Origin: Gammaproteobacteria bacterium
GTDB taxonomy: Bacteria > Gemmatimonadota > Gemmatimonadetes > Longimicrobiales > Gaopeijiaceae
NCBI GenBank assembly: GCA_009843625.1
Contig: VYDD01000184.1
Coordinates: 1-18,359, forward strand
Length of the DNA: 18,359 bases
Direction: 5' to 3'
The notes below the pieces were generated by a model. It searched no databases, was not told the DNA's origin, and worked only from the letters and a program-made list of their open reading frames with translations. A program made the translations under genes and the position numbers. Positions 7,407-15,665 of the stretch are shown piece after piece. Each line of letters begins with the position of its first letter. Position 1 is the stretch's first letter.

Positions 7407-8885
7407 ATGCATATGAACAGCTTTCTTGACTACGCGCGTACCGCGCATTGGATGCGGCGAGCGCTCGCCGTGCTGGTGACGGGCCTCTCGCTTGCGGTTC
7501 TCGGCGCCTGCAGCGACGTGCTGGAGGTTGATCTGCCCGCCCAGCTCACGGACGAGGCGCTGGTGGATCCGGCCGGGGCCCAGACCCAGGTCAACACCAT
7601 CATCACCCACTTCCAGAACACCTACAACGACTACGTATGGGAGATTCACGGCCGCGAGGACGGCGGTGAAGTCTATCTCTGCAGCGGCGGCACCGACTGC
7701 GGACACTTCCAGTACAACTACCAATTCCGGTTCCTCGACTTCATGACCGCGCGCAGCTTCGCCGCCGGACTGCACGACAAGCTCGAGAACGAGTGGACCG
7801 CCGACCAGGTGTCCAACAGGGCCCGGTTTCTCGCGATCGCTTCCCTCTACGAGGGAGCCGTCTTCAACCTGATGGGCTCCACCATGTGCGAGGTGGCCGT
7901 CGACGGGGGACCGCTGATGACGCCGGCGGAGACGCTGGGCATGGCGGAGGACCGGCTCACGCGGGCCCTCGGCGAGATCGGGAGTTCCGGAGACTTCGAG
8001 ATGCCCTTCGACATCGCCTCGAGCGCCCAGGCCATGGCGCACGGGCTGCGTGCGCAGGCCCGCTGGATGGCCGGCGACGCCTCAGGCGCGCTGGCCGATG
8101 CCCAGCAGGTGCCGCAGGGGTTCGTAGCCTACGTCACCCGCGATGCGGGAGACCCGGTGCGGCGCAACAAGCCCTTCTACGCGGGCACCTTCATTCACTA
8201 CGGCGAGCTGTACGACGTCATCGACTGGTGGGAGGGACCGCCCAATCCCGTGACGGGAGCCCCGTGGCCGGATGTCATCCCCTTCACCGGCTACCTCAAC
8301 CTGGGGATCCTGCCCGACGGGCGGGCGATCCGGGCCGACGGCATTCCGATCCGGACGGCGGGTGACCATCGCATGATGGACGAGGACGCCGCCGTGCCCG
8401 ACTCGCGCGTGCAGCACATGGAGGCGGAGATCCAGGGGGTCGGGGTGGAGTCCTTCGTCAACGCCAGGTACGATGCGGAGGGCGCCGACATTCCCCTGGT
8501 CAACTGGAAGGAGATGGTGCTGATTCGCGCGGAGGTCGAGGGCGGCCAACGGGCGATCGACCTGGTCAACGAGCTCCGGGCCGCCGACGGGCTGCCGCTG
8601 GTGACCTACGCGAATCCGGGCGATGCCGAAGAGATCCGCTACATGATCATCGAGGAGCGGCGCCGGGCACTCTTCCTCGAGGCCCGCTACTTCATGACCA
8701 AGCTCCAGAACCCGGATCTGCTCTGGTTCCCGCGGGATGTGGGCGCCACCCTGCGCGGCGGCCATCAGCTGCAGGGCGGGGTTCGCTTCCTCATGCCCGA
8801 CAACGAGTATCACCTGAACGAGAACACGACCATCGCCGATCGTGCAACGCTCTGCGATCTGGCCACGCGACCGGTCGGCTTCTAG
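7407..8885 (+). CDS. SusD/RagB-type nutrient-binding outer-membrane lipoprotein
   Basis: SusD-family lipoproteins form the hinged lid on SusC and bind the substrate. The protein is 492 residues from the ATG at 7407, or 490 from the ATG at 7413. GGAGG lies about four and ten bases before them respectively, so either may be used. The hydrophobic signal at about 17-34 ends in the lipobox L-G-A-C, with Cys35 as the acylated residue. After it come the SusD helical repeats (for example RFLAIASLYEGAVFNLMG and AMAHGLRAQARWMAGDASGA). The typical C-terminal pattern follows: LIRAEVEGGQRAIDLVNELR, then MIIEERRRALFLEARYF. Its position directly after susC supports the call. Ligand specificity cannot be assigned, and no carbohydrate-active enzyme is nearby, which leaves peptides or small amides as possible substrates. 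Confidence 0.92.
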   Translation: MHMNSFLDYARTAHWMRRALAVLVTGLSLAVLGACSDVLEVDLPAQLTDEALVDPAGAQTQVNTIITHFQNTYNDYVWEIHGREDGGEVYLCSGGTDCGHFQYNYQFRFLDFMTARSFAAGLHDKLENEWTADQVSNRARFLAIASLYEGAVFNLMGSTMCEVAVDGGPLMTPAETLGMAEDRLTRALGEIGSSGDFEMPFDIASSAQAMAHGLRAQARWMAGDASGALADAQQVPQGFVAYVTRDAGDPVRRNKPFYAGTFIHYGELYDVIDWWEGPPNPVTGAPWPDVIPFTGYLNLGILPDGRAIRADGIPIRTAGDHRMMDEDAAVPDSRVQHMEAEIQGVGVESFVNARYDAEGADIPLVNWKEMVLIRAEVEGGQRAIDLVNELRAADGLPLVTYANPGDAEEIRYMIIEERRRALFLEARYFMTKLQNPDLLWFPRDVGATLRGGHQLQGGVRFLMPDNEYHLNENTTIADRATLCDLATRPVGF

Positions 8886-8912
8886 TCGGGGACGGGTTTG
8901 CGATCGGGACGA

Positions 8913-8944
8913 CCGACCCCGGGGCTTGCCGGCTCCGGGGTCGG
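8913..8944 (+). terminator. strong GC hairpin between susD and the PAL-like gene
   Basis: Positions 8913-8925 pair with 8932-8944 to give a 13-pair stem (one G-U) around a six-base loop. Only a weak T-containing stretch follows (CTCGTTCCTT), so it is not a classic intrinsic terminator. It could act as a partial terminator that lowers expression of the distal genes, or protect the 3' end of the susCD message from decay. Confidence 0.5.
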
Positions 8945-9010
8945 CTCGTTCCTTGCCGGCGCGTCAGCGGATTCGGCCCCGAAGAAGCATCCCGCCCTGA
9001 GGAGGACGTC

Positions 9011-10186
9011 ATGAGAATCGACTCGTCGAGGACCCGGGACCGCGCGCGGGTGGCCGTCTCGCCGTACTGGTGGATACCGGTGGCGCTGCTGGCGACCCTC
9101 ACCGGGTGCGGGCCCGTCCCTGAGGCATCGCCCGCGACGGATGACGCGGACGGCCCGAAGGGGGGCGACGACCGCACCGGCCACTACCAGGTGGTGGAAG
9201 GGTGGTGGAAGGCCGCCGCCAGCCACGACGAGGAATGGACCTGGGGACGGGTCGCGGGCGTGGCGGTGGACAACCCCGACCGCATCATCGTGGTGACCCG
9301 GGGCGACCTGCCGGTGGACTTCGACGACGACCGCCCGTGGGCCGAGCAGGCGCGCCCCGGCAACTTCATCGTGGTGGTCGACCGCAACGGCAACATCATC
9401 GAGAACTGGAGCCAGTGGGACTCGATCATGCGCGAGCCGCACACGGTCTACATCAGTCCCTACGACCCGGAGCGGCACGTCTGGGTCATCGACAACCGGC
9501 GGATGCAGATCTTCAAGTTCACCAACGACGGCAGCGAACTGGTGATGGAGATCGGGCAGGCGAACTATCCCACGACCATGGTGGAGGCGCGCGCCAACGA
9601 CGAGCCGTACGTGTTCGGGCGCCAGGCCGACATCGCCTTCCTGCCGGACGGGAGCTTCTACGTGGCCGACGGCTACTGGAAGACCCGGGTGGTCAAGTTC
9701 AGCGCCGAGGGCGAGTACCTGATGGAGTGGGGCACGCCCGGCGACGGGCCCGGGGAGTTCGACCTGCTGCACAGCATCGCGGTGGACGCGGACCGGCGCG
9801 TCTATGTGGCGGATCGTCGCAACAGCCGGATTCAGGTGTTTAGCGAGGACGGCGAGTTCATCGAGGAATGGCCCGACATCTTCGACCCGGTGAACATCTA
9901 CATTGACGAGAGCCACGCCGTGTGGGTGCTGGACGCGACGCTGAACCGGCTGCTCAAGTACGACCGCGACGGGCGGCTGCAGGACACCTGGGGAGCGTAC
10001 GGCGAGGCCGGCGCGATCGGGCGGCCGCCGTGGCCGGGCGGGCTGGTGCTGCCCCACCAGGCGGCGGTCGATCAGGAGGGCAACCTGTACGTCGCCTCCT
10101 ACAACGGCGGGCATGTGCAGAAGTTCGTGCCCAGGCCGGGGGCCGACCCTGCCAGGCTGCTGGGTCAGCCGATGCTGCTGAACTGA
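9011..10186 (+). CDS. NHL-repeat lipoprotein of the peptidyl-alpha-hydroxyglycine alpha-amidating lyase (PAL) family
   Basis: PAL cleaves alpha-hydroxyglycine-ended peptides to an amide plus glyoxylate; related enzymes act on ureidoglycolate. The start is the ATG at 9011 after GAGGAGG. The 391-residue product has a lipobox L-T-G-C (Cys33), so it is probably anchored in the envelope facing the periplasm or outside. The rest is a six-bladed NHL propeller, clear in FYVADGYWKTRVVKFSAEGE and VYVADRRNSRIQVFSEDGEF. By comparison with rat PAL as I remember it, zinc ligands His585/690/786 match His144, His254 and His349 (spacings 110 and 95 versus 105 and 96). Tyr654 matches Tyr222 in DGY, Arg706 matches Arg269 in ADR, and Arg533 matches Arg97 in TRGD. 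The residue after the third His is Gln instead of Asp. No monooxygenase partner is present here. The alternative is a plain non-enzymatic NHL protein. Confidence 0.75.
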   Translation: MRIDSSRTRDRARVAVSPYWWIPVALLATLTGCGPVPEASPATDDADGPKGGDDRTGHYQVVEGWWKAAASHDEEWTWGRVAGVAVDNPDRIIVVTRGDLPVDFDDDRPWAEQARPGNFIVVVDRNGNIIENWSQWDSIMREPHTVYISPYDPERHVWVIDNRRMQIFKFTNDGSELVMEIGQANYPTTMVEARANDEPYVFGRQADIAFLPDGSFYVADGYWKTRVVKFSAEGEYLMEWGTPGDGPGEFDLLHSIAVDADRRVYVADRRNSRIQVFSEDGEFIEEWPDIFDPVNIYIDESHAVWVLDATLNRLLKYDRDGRLQDTWGAYGEAGAIGRPPWPGGLVLPHQAAVDQEGNLYVASYNGGHVQKFVPRPGADPARLLGQPMLLN

Positions 10187-10189
10187 GGG

Positions 10190-10205
10190 GCGGGCGCTTG
10201 CCCGC
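10190..10205 (+). other. small hairpin just after the PAL-like gene
   Basis: GCGGGC and GCCCGC form a six-pair stem around GCTT, starting four bases after the stop codon. No T-run follows. It may be a processing or pausing site between the PAL-like and DUF3311 genes, or may be incidental. Confidence 0.25.
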
Positions 10206-10234
10206 AGCCGCTGCCCCGGGCATCTTTCCCGGCC

Positions 10235-10468
10235 ATGTCCCGACCCGATCCTCCCCGTAGCCATCTCTGGCCGCGCACCCGCGACGGGCGCATCGCGGTG
10301 GTTGCGTTCGTTCTACTGTTCATGCTCGCCATGCCGCCGGTGACGCACAGGGTGCTGAACCGGATCGAGCCGACCTTCCTCGGGCTGCCGTTCCTGTACG
10401 TCGCGCTCTTCGTGGTCTACTCGGTGCTCATCGGTGTGCTGATCTGGGCCTACCGCCGGGGTTTGTAG
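10235..10468 (+). CDS. DUF3311-type small membrane protein, probable symporter partner
   Basis: This 77-residue protein has two predicted membrane helices at about 19-35 and 50-73, joined by the conserved-looking NRIEPTFLGLPFLY motif. This pattern is typical of DUF3311 proteins, which are commonly encoded directly upstream of a sodium:solute symporter and are thought to be accessory subunits. Here the symporter gene follows 13 bases downstream, which supports that role. No strong ribosome binding site precedes the ATG at 10235. The segment before it lies between the hairpin at 10190-10205 and the start, and is not coding in this frame with a better start. The biochemical function of DUF3311 is not known to me. 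Confidence 0.78.
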   Translation: MSRPDPPRSHLWPRTRDGRIAVVAFVLLFMLAMPPVTHRVLNRIEPTFLGLPFLYVALFVVYSVLIGVLIWAYRRGL

Positions 10469-10481
10469 AGGTGGCTCCCTG

Positions 10482-11972
10482 ATGGAAACCTGGGTCGTCG
10501 CCACCAGCCTGATCTTCATCTACCTGCTGATAACGCTCGGGGTGGCCGTGGTGGCCAACCGGCACATGTCGGTGGACATGGAGGACTTCCTCCTGGCCGG
10601 CCGGCGCACGGGGTTTGTGGTTCTCTACCTGACGGTGGTGGCCACCTTCCACTCGGCCTTCGCGTTCCTGGGTTCGGGCGGGTTCTTCTATACGCACGGC
10701 ATCGGCTTCTGGGCGGCCGGCGCGTGGACCGTGCTGGTCGGCGCCATCACCTACGTCATCGGCACCCGCATCTGGGCGCTGGGGAAGACGTTCGGCTACA
10801 TCACCCCGGCGGACATGCTGGCCGACTTCTACGAATCCGAGGCGGTTCGGGTGGCGATCGCGCTGTTCTCGGTCCTCTTCACCATCCTCTACATCCAGGT
10901 GCAGGCTCTCGCGCTGGGCTACATCGTGGAGGTCGCCTCGGACGGGCGCATCTCGTTCGAGGTCGGCGTGTTCGTGATGCTCGCGGTGGCCGCGGTGCAC
11001 TTGGCGATCGGCGGGCTGCGGGCGGTCTACTGGACCGACGTCATGCAGGGCGTGTGGATGTACGTCGCGGTCTGGGCGGGCGCGCTGGTGCTCTCGTTCG
11101 AGCTGTTCGGGGGGCCGGTCGAGCTCTGGCGGGCGGTGGCGGAGCAGCGTCCCGAGCTGCTCACGCTTCCCGGCCCGGAAGGGCTGTTCACGCCGGGCAT
11201 CTGGGTGGGGATGGTCATCACGCTGTCCTTCGGCATCGTGCTGCAGCCGCACATGATGATCCGCTACTACACGGCGGTGGACGGGAGGACGCTCAAGCTG
11301 CTGGGCGCGACAACCCCCATCTACCTGATGACGCTCTACATCCCGGCGGCTCTGGTTGGCCTCGGGGGCGCCCTGGTGCTCCCGGACCTCGCCCAGGCGG
11401 ACCGCATCTTCCCGGAGCTGCTCTTCTCCTTCGCGCCCCCCTGGCTCACCGGCCTGATCCTGGCCGGCGCGGCGGCGGCCGCCATGTCCACCCTGGACTC
11501 CATCCTGCACGCCAACATGACCGTGCTGACCCGGGACGTGTACCAGCGCTACCTGGTGCGGGACCGCAGCCAGAAGCACTACGTGCGCGTCGGCCAGGCC
11601 ATCGTCCTGGCATTGCTGGTGGTGGCCTACTGGCTGTCGCTCCAGGAAGGCGCCCTGCTGGTCAGCATCATCAACCTCTCGGGCTCGGGCGCCCTCCAGT
11701 TGCTTCCCGCCATCATCGGCATCTGCTTCCCGGGCGGCCGCTCGCTCAGCAAGGCGGGCGTGCTGGCCGGGCTGGCCGCCGGCGTGGCCACCCTGTGGTG
11801 GTCCCTCCTGCTCGATCCGAACCCGATGGGCATCCACGGCGGGCTCTGGGGCCTTGCCGCGAACTTCGTCGTTGCCGTTGCGGTATCGGCCGTCACGGCA
11901 GGACCGTCCGCCAAGACGGTCAAGCGCGTGCACGGGGAGGTGGAGCGGTTCGTGTACGGGGAGGAGCAGTAG
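10482..11972 (+). CDS. sodium:solute symporter family (SSS) permease
   Basis: SSS transporters couple sodium entry to uptake of sugars, amino acids, carboxylates, urea or similar solutes across the inner membrane. The 496-residue protein has about 13 hydrophobic segments from residue 4 to about 473, the usual size for the family. Family marks include the GGLRAVYWTDVMQG motif at 177-190 and AAAAMSTLDS at 331-340, which lies where the helix carrying the Na2-site Ser/Thr is found (compare Ser336 and Thr337). The helix continues into NMTVLTRDVYQR, also typical. The start is the ATG at 10482 with an AGAGGTGG motif upstream. It is paired with the DUF3311 gene and follows the PAL-like gene, suggesting uptake of a small product released in the periplasm. 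The substrate cannot be assigned from sequence. Confidence 0.9.
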   Translation: METWVVATSLIFIYLLITLGVAVVANRHMSVDMEDFLLAGRRTGFVVLYLTVVATFHSAFAFLGSGGFFYTHGIGFWAAGAWTVLVGAITYVIGTRIWALGKTFGYITPADMLADFYESEAVRVAIALFSVLFTILYIQVQALALGYIVEVASDGRISFEVGVFVMLAVAAVHLAIGGLRAVYWTDVMQGVWMYVAVWAGALVLSFELFGGPVELWRAVAEQRPELLTLPGPEGLFTPGIWVGMVITLSFGIVLQPHMMIRYYTAVDGRTLKLLGATTPIYLMTLYIPAALVGLGGALVLPDLAQADRIFPELLFSFAPPWLTGLILAGAAAAAMSTLDSILHANMTVLTRDVYQRYLVRDRSQKHYVRVGQAIVLALLVVAYWLSLQEGALLVSIINLSGSGALQLLPAIIGICFPGGRSLSKAGVLAGLAAGVATLWWSLLLDPNPMGIHGGLWGLAANFVVAVAVSAVTAGPSAKTVKRVHGEVERFVYGEEQ

Positions 11973-11981
11973 AAGATCGCC

Positions 11982-12728
11982 ATGCCCCAGGACGACCCCC
12001 CGCGCCGAGGTCCGCCCCGCCGCTACAGCGACAAGGAGGTCGGCCGTCTGCTGAAATACGCCACCGAGCTGCAGCGGTCGAACGAGGCCGGTGGGCCCGG
12101 TGGCCATGAGAGTCGCGGGATGACGCTGGCCACACTGCAGGAGGTGGCTGCGGAGGCGGGGATCGAGCCGCGCTACATCCAGTTGGCGGCGGCCCGCATC
12201 GACGGCCCGGAGCCCACTGGACTGAGAGACTCGCTGGCCGGCACCCCGCTTCTGGTTCGCGCCGAGCGGATCCTCCCGGGCGAACTGCGCGACGAGGACT
12301 ACGAACAGATCGTCACAGAGATCCAGATGGCCACCGAGGTACCGGGCAACACATCGATGGTCGGACGCACCCTGACGTGGAGATCCGAGACCTCGGACTA
12401 CCAGACTCGCTCTCTTCAGGTAATCGTGGCGTCGCGCAACGGCGAGACGCGCATCCAGGCCGAAGAGCGGCTGCAGAGCTACGCGGGAGCGCTCTACGGC
12501 GGTGGCGTGGGCGGAGGCGGAATGGGAATCGGGCTGGGTGTCGGTTTCGGCGTGGGCCTGGGGGCGCTGGGCTCGGCGCTCTTCGCACTGGCCTTTCCCG
12601 TCGCCCTCACCAGCGGACTGTACGTGGCAATGCGCCAGGTCATGAAGTCGACCGGACGCAAGCGCCGCGCGGAGGCGGAAGCGCTGGTGGACCGGATCGC
12701 CCGCTACGTGAAGCCGCCGTCGGAGTAG
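11982..12728 (+). CDS. Gly-rich membrane protein with an N-terminal YSDKEV-type helical domain
   Basis: I do not recognise a named function. The 248-residue product starts with a Pro/Arg-rich tail. A helical module at about 15-74 follows, containing RRYSDKEVGRLLKYATELQ, then LATLQEVAAEAGIEPRYIQ and LAAARI. I have seen this pattern as a cytoplasmic N-terminal module in uncharacterised proteins of related high-GC phyla. A mixed alpha/beta region spans about 88-165. A strongly hydrophobic Gly-rich stretch at about 173-217 should form one hairpin or two helices in the membrane, and a basic/acidic amphipathic tail ends the protein. It begins nine bases after the symporter stop and is probably cotranscribed. 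No good ribosome binding site is nearby; GGAGGAG lies about 20 bases upstream. It converges with korB across only 13 bases. Confidence 0.7.
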   Translation: MPQDDPPRRGPPRRYSDKEVGRLLKYATELQRSNEAGGPGGHESRGMTLATLQEVAAEAGIEPRYIQLAAARIDGPEPTGLRDSLAGTPLLVRAERILPGELRDEDYEQIVTEIQMATEVPGNTSMVGRTLTWRSETSDYQTRSLQVIVASRNGETRIQAEERLQSYAGALYGGGVGGGGMGIGLGVGFGVGLGALGSALFALAFPVALTSGLYVAMRQVMKSTGRKRRAEAEALVDRIARYVKPPSE

Positions 12729-12741
12729 TAGGCGGCAACCC

Positions 12742-13797
12742 CTACCTGAACTCCTCCATCAGCGCGTCCATCTGCTCGCTGCCTGGGCAGAGGTCCTCGT
12801 GGGACAGTTCGGCGAGGGGCGTCGGCGTGGTCGCATTGTCGTCGTGCATGTCCTCGCCGCCGGGGTCCAGGTAGAGGAGCCCGGTCACCACCTCGCCCCG
12901 GTTCTGCAGCGATCGGTAGTGCTCGTAGGCGGACAGGCGGTCGGTGGGGTCGTAGTCCTCGGGGACCTTGCGGAAGCGCACCATGCTGCCGTCGTGCATG
13001 GTGATGGAGGTGCGGCTCCCCTTCTCGTAGGAAGCCGAGATCTCCGAGCGGATGGGCACGAAATCGACCGGCACCAGCTCGTGTCCGTGGTGGCGGGTGT
13101 AGAGGTAGCTCTTCGTCGACCCGACGTGGTCGTTGAAGGTCACGCACGGCGAGATCACGTCCAGGAAGGCGAAGCCCTTGTGCATCAGCCCGGCCTTCAG
13201 CAGCGGGAGGAGCTGCTGCTTGTCGCCCGAGAAGCCGCGCGCGACGAAGGTGGCGCCGAGCGTGAGCGCCAGCGCCACCGGGTCGATGGGCTCGCTCTTG
13301 TTGGGCACGCCGCGCTTGGAGCGCGAGCCCACGTCGGCACAGGCTGAGAACTGGCCCTTTGTGAGCCCGTAGACGCCGTTGTTCTCCAGCACGTACAGGA
13401 TGTTGACGTTGCGGCGGATGGCGTGGCAGAACTGGCCCAGGCCGATGGAGAGCGAGTCGCCGTCGCCGGAAATGCCGATGTAGTGGAGGTCCTTGTTGGC
13501 CGCGTTGGCCCCGGTCGCAAGGGCGGGCATGCGCCCGTGCACCCCGTTGAACCCGTGCGCCTCGTTGACGAAGTACGCGGGCGTCTTGGCCGAGCAGCCG
13601 ATGCCGCTCATCTTGGCGATGCGGTGCGGCGGGATGGAGAGTTCGTAGAAGGCCTGGATGACCGCGGCGGTGACCGAGTCGTGGCCGCATCCCGCGCACA
13701 GGGTCGAGATCGTGCCCTCGTAGTCCCGCATGTGCAGGCCGAGGTCGTTGGCGCCCAGGCCCGGATGCCGGACCGCGGGCTTGGCGATATAGGTCAT
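12742..13797 (-). CDS. korB: 2-oxoacid:ferredoxin oxidoreductase beta subunit (2-oxoglutarate type likely)
   Basis: The beta subunit binds thiamine diphosphate and a [4Fe-4S] cluster and, with KorA, oxidises a 2-oxoacid to acyl-CoA, CO2 and reduced ferredoxin. The 351-residue protein shows the TPP/Mg motif GDGDSLSIG at 111-119 and NN at 139-140 (VNILYVLENNGVYG). Cluster cysteines are Cys34, Cys37, Cys68 (GIGCSAKTP) and Cys218 (ISPCVTFND). Their spacing of 3, 31 and 150 is close to that of the Sulfolobus enzyme as I recall it. The ATG at 13797 overlaps the korA stop by four bases (ATGA) and is preceded by GGAAGGAG. The assignment to 2-oxoglutarate rather than pyruvate rests on the two-subunit layout and overall similarity and is less certain. 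The gene ends the operon and converges with the plus-strand block. Confidence 0.9.
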   Translation of the reverse strand: MTYIAKPAVRHPGLGANDLGLHMRDYEGTISTLCAGCGHDSVTAAVIQAFYELSIPPHRIAKMSGIGCSAKTPAYFVNEAHGFNGVHGRMPALATGANAANKDLHYIGISGDGDSLSIGLGQFCHAIRRNVNILYVLENNGVYGLTKGQFSACADVGSRSKRGVPNKSEPIDPVALALTLGATFVARGFSGDKQQLLPLLKAGLMHKGFAFLDVISPCVTFNDHVGSTKSYLYTRHHGHELVPVDFVPIRSEISASYEKGSRTSITMHDGSMVRFRKVPEDYDPTDRLSAYEHYRSLQNRGEVVTGLLYLDPGGEDMHDDNATTPTPLAELSHEDLCPGSEQMDALMEEFR

Positions 13798-15665
13798 GCC
13801 ACCGCTCCTTCCGGCCGCTCCGCCGCCGGCCGCACCTTCGTTTCCTCCGGCGCGCGACCCAGGTGTTCGTTCACCTCGCCGGCCACGAAGGCCGCGCTCA
13901 TGGGGAAGCCGCCGTAGTCCAGCACCGAATGCAGCCGTGCCGGATCCACCTCGGTCTCGTTCACCAGCAGCCGTCTCAGCTGCGCGTCCCGGTTCTGCTC
14001 TACCACGATGTTGAGTTCGTGCGCGTCCAGGAACTCGCGTACCAGAGTGTCGAACGGGAAGCCGCGCACGCGCATGTAGTTGACCGGCAGACCCTGTCGC
14101 TCGAGGATGTCGGTGGCCTCACGCACCGCCTCGTCGCACGACCCGATGGTCACCAGCGACATGGTCGCGCCCTCGCGCATGCGCACGGCCGGCGCGGGCA
14201 CCTCGCTCGCGGCGGAGTCGATCTTCCTGCTCAGCCGGTCCATCACCTCGGTGTACTCGTCGGCGTCCTCGGTGTACGTCCCGCGGCTCGTGTGCCCCGA
14301 ACCTCGCGTAAAGTACGCCCCCTTCGGGTGCACGCCCGGAAGGGATCGGTACGGAATGCCGTCGCCGTCCACATCCATGTAACGGTAGAATTTCTGGATC
14401 TTTTCCAGTTCTGCGGCCCCGAGCACCTTGCCGCGGTCGGGCACGAAGCTGTCGTCCCAACGGAGCTTCGGGATCATCCAGTCGTTCATGCCGATGTCCA
14501 GGTCCTGTACCAGGAAGACCGGGCTCTGGAAGCGCTCGGCCAGGTCGAAGGCCTCCACCGCCATCTGGAACGACTCTTCCGGATTGGCCGGGAAGAGGGC
14601 GATGTGCTTGGTGTCGCCGTGCGAGGCGTACGCCACCGCCGCGATGTCGCCCTGCTGCGTGCGGGTGGGCATGCCTGTCGACGGCCCTACCCGCTGCACG
14701 TCCACGAAGACCGCCGGGATCTCGGCGTAGTAGGCCAGCCCGATGAACTCGCTCATGAGCGAGACACCGGGGCCGCTGGTGGGGGTGAAGGCGCGCGCGC
14801 CGGCCCAGCCCGCTCCGATGACCACGCCCGCCGCCGCCAGCTCGTCCTCGGCCTGGGCGATGAAGAAGCTGCGCTCGCCGGTCTCGGGATCCTTGCGGAA
14901 GCGCTCGCAGAAGCGCTTGAAGGCGTCCATCAGCGAGGTCGAGGGCGTGATCGGATACCACGCGCCCACCGTCGCCCCGGCGAACACGCAGCCGAGCGCC
15001 GCCGAGGTGTTGCCGTCCATCAGCACGTGGTCCGAGGTCGCGTCCATGGTCTGGAGCCGGATGGGCAGCGGGCAGTCGAAGTGCTCCATCGCGTAGTCGT
15101 AGCCCAGCTCGATCGCCTTGTAGTTGGAACCGATGAGCTTGGGCTTGGCCGCGAACTTCTCCTGGATCATCCCGCGGATCACGTCCAGATCCATCGACAG
15201 AAGCGCGGCCAGAGCACCCGCGTACGCGATGTTCTTCATCAGGATGCGCACCCGCGCCCCCTTGAATTCGCGCACGCACATCTCCCCCAGGGGAACTCCG
15301 AGGAAGGTGATGTCGTCCCGCAGGAACTCCTTGGCCATGGGCCAGGAGGAGTCGTGCAGGAGGTACCCGCCGGGGCGCACCTCGGCGATGTCGCGCTCGT
15401 AGGTGGCGGGATTCATCGCCACGATGAGGTCGAACTCCGGGGTGCGCGCCGAGTACCCTTCGTGGCTCACCCGGATCTCGTACCAGGTCGGGAGGCCCTG
15501 GAAGTTGGAGGGGAAGACGTTCTTGCCAGTGCAGGGGATCCCCATGCGGAAGATCGCCTGCATGATGAGGCCGTTCGCGCTCGCCGAGCCGGTCCCGTTG
15601 ACGGTCCCGATCTTGAACGCGAAGTCGTTGGTCCGGTCGGTCTTCTCTAGACGTGGGTCGGACAT
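13794..15665 (-). CDS. korA: 2-oxoacid:ferredoxin oxidoreductase alpha subunit (gamma-alpha fusion)
   Basis: This subunit joins the gamma domain (about 15-195, starting FKIGTVNGTGSASANGLIMQ) to the alpha domain (about 212-600), as in two-subunit KorAB enzymes. The alpha domain has the YPITP motif at 237-241 (WYPITPSTSL), then TPTSGPGVSLMSEFIG and VDVQRVGPSTGMPTRTQQGD, all hallmarks of the family. A C-terminal domain II region contains VTIGSCDEAVREATDILERQ. The start is the ATG at 15663-15665 (complement), preceded by CAGGAA and giving 623 residues; an upstream in-frame extension to 15746 would lie inside the preceding gene and lacks support. The gene overlaps the end of the oxidoreductase gene by 19 bases and overlaps korB by four, so all three are expected to be cotranscribed and coupled. 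Confidence 0.92.
   Translation of the reverse strand: MSDPRLEKTDRTNDFAFKIGTVNGTGSASANGLIMQAIFRMGIPCTGKNVFPSNFQGLPTWYEIRVSHEGYSARTPEFDLIVAMNPATYERDIAEVRPGGYLLHDSSWPMAKEFLRDDITFLGVPLGEMCVREFKGARVRILMKNIAYAGALAALLSMDLDVIRGMIQEKFAAKPKLIGSNYKAIELGYDYAMEHFDCPLPIRLQTMDATSDHVLMDGNTSAALGCVFAGATVGAWYPITPSTSLMDAFKRFCERFRKDPETGERSFFIAQAEDELAAAGVVIGAGWAGARAFTPTSGPGVSLMSEFIGLAYYAEIPAVFVDVQRVGPSTGMPTRTQQGDIAAVAYASHGDTKHIALFPANPEESFQMAVEAFDLAERFQSPVFLVQDLDIGMNDWMIPKLRWDDSFVPDRGKVLGAAELEKIQKFYRYMDVDGDGIPYRSLPGVHPKGAYFTRGSGHTSRGTYTEDADEYTEVMDRLSRKIDSAASEVPAPAVRMREGATMSLVTIGSCDEAVREATDILERQGLPVNYMRVRGFPFDTLVREFLDAHELNIVVEQNRDAQLRRLLVNETEVDPARLHSVLDYGGFPMSAAFVAGEVNEHLGRAPEETKVRPAAERPEGAVA

Noticed and set aside
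8882..10264. A 460-codon minus-strand frame opposite the PAL-like gene
   Set aside because: Same effect: it mirrors the real gene and shows no domain.
12729..12741. Bidirectional terminator between the convergent genes
   Set aside because: Only a five-base inverted repeat (GTAGG/CCTAC) is present, partly inside coding ends, with no T-run.
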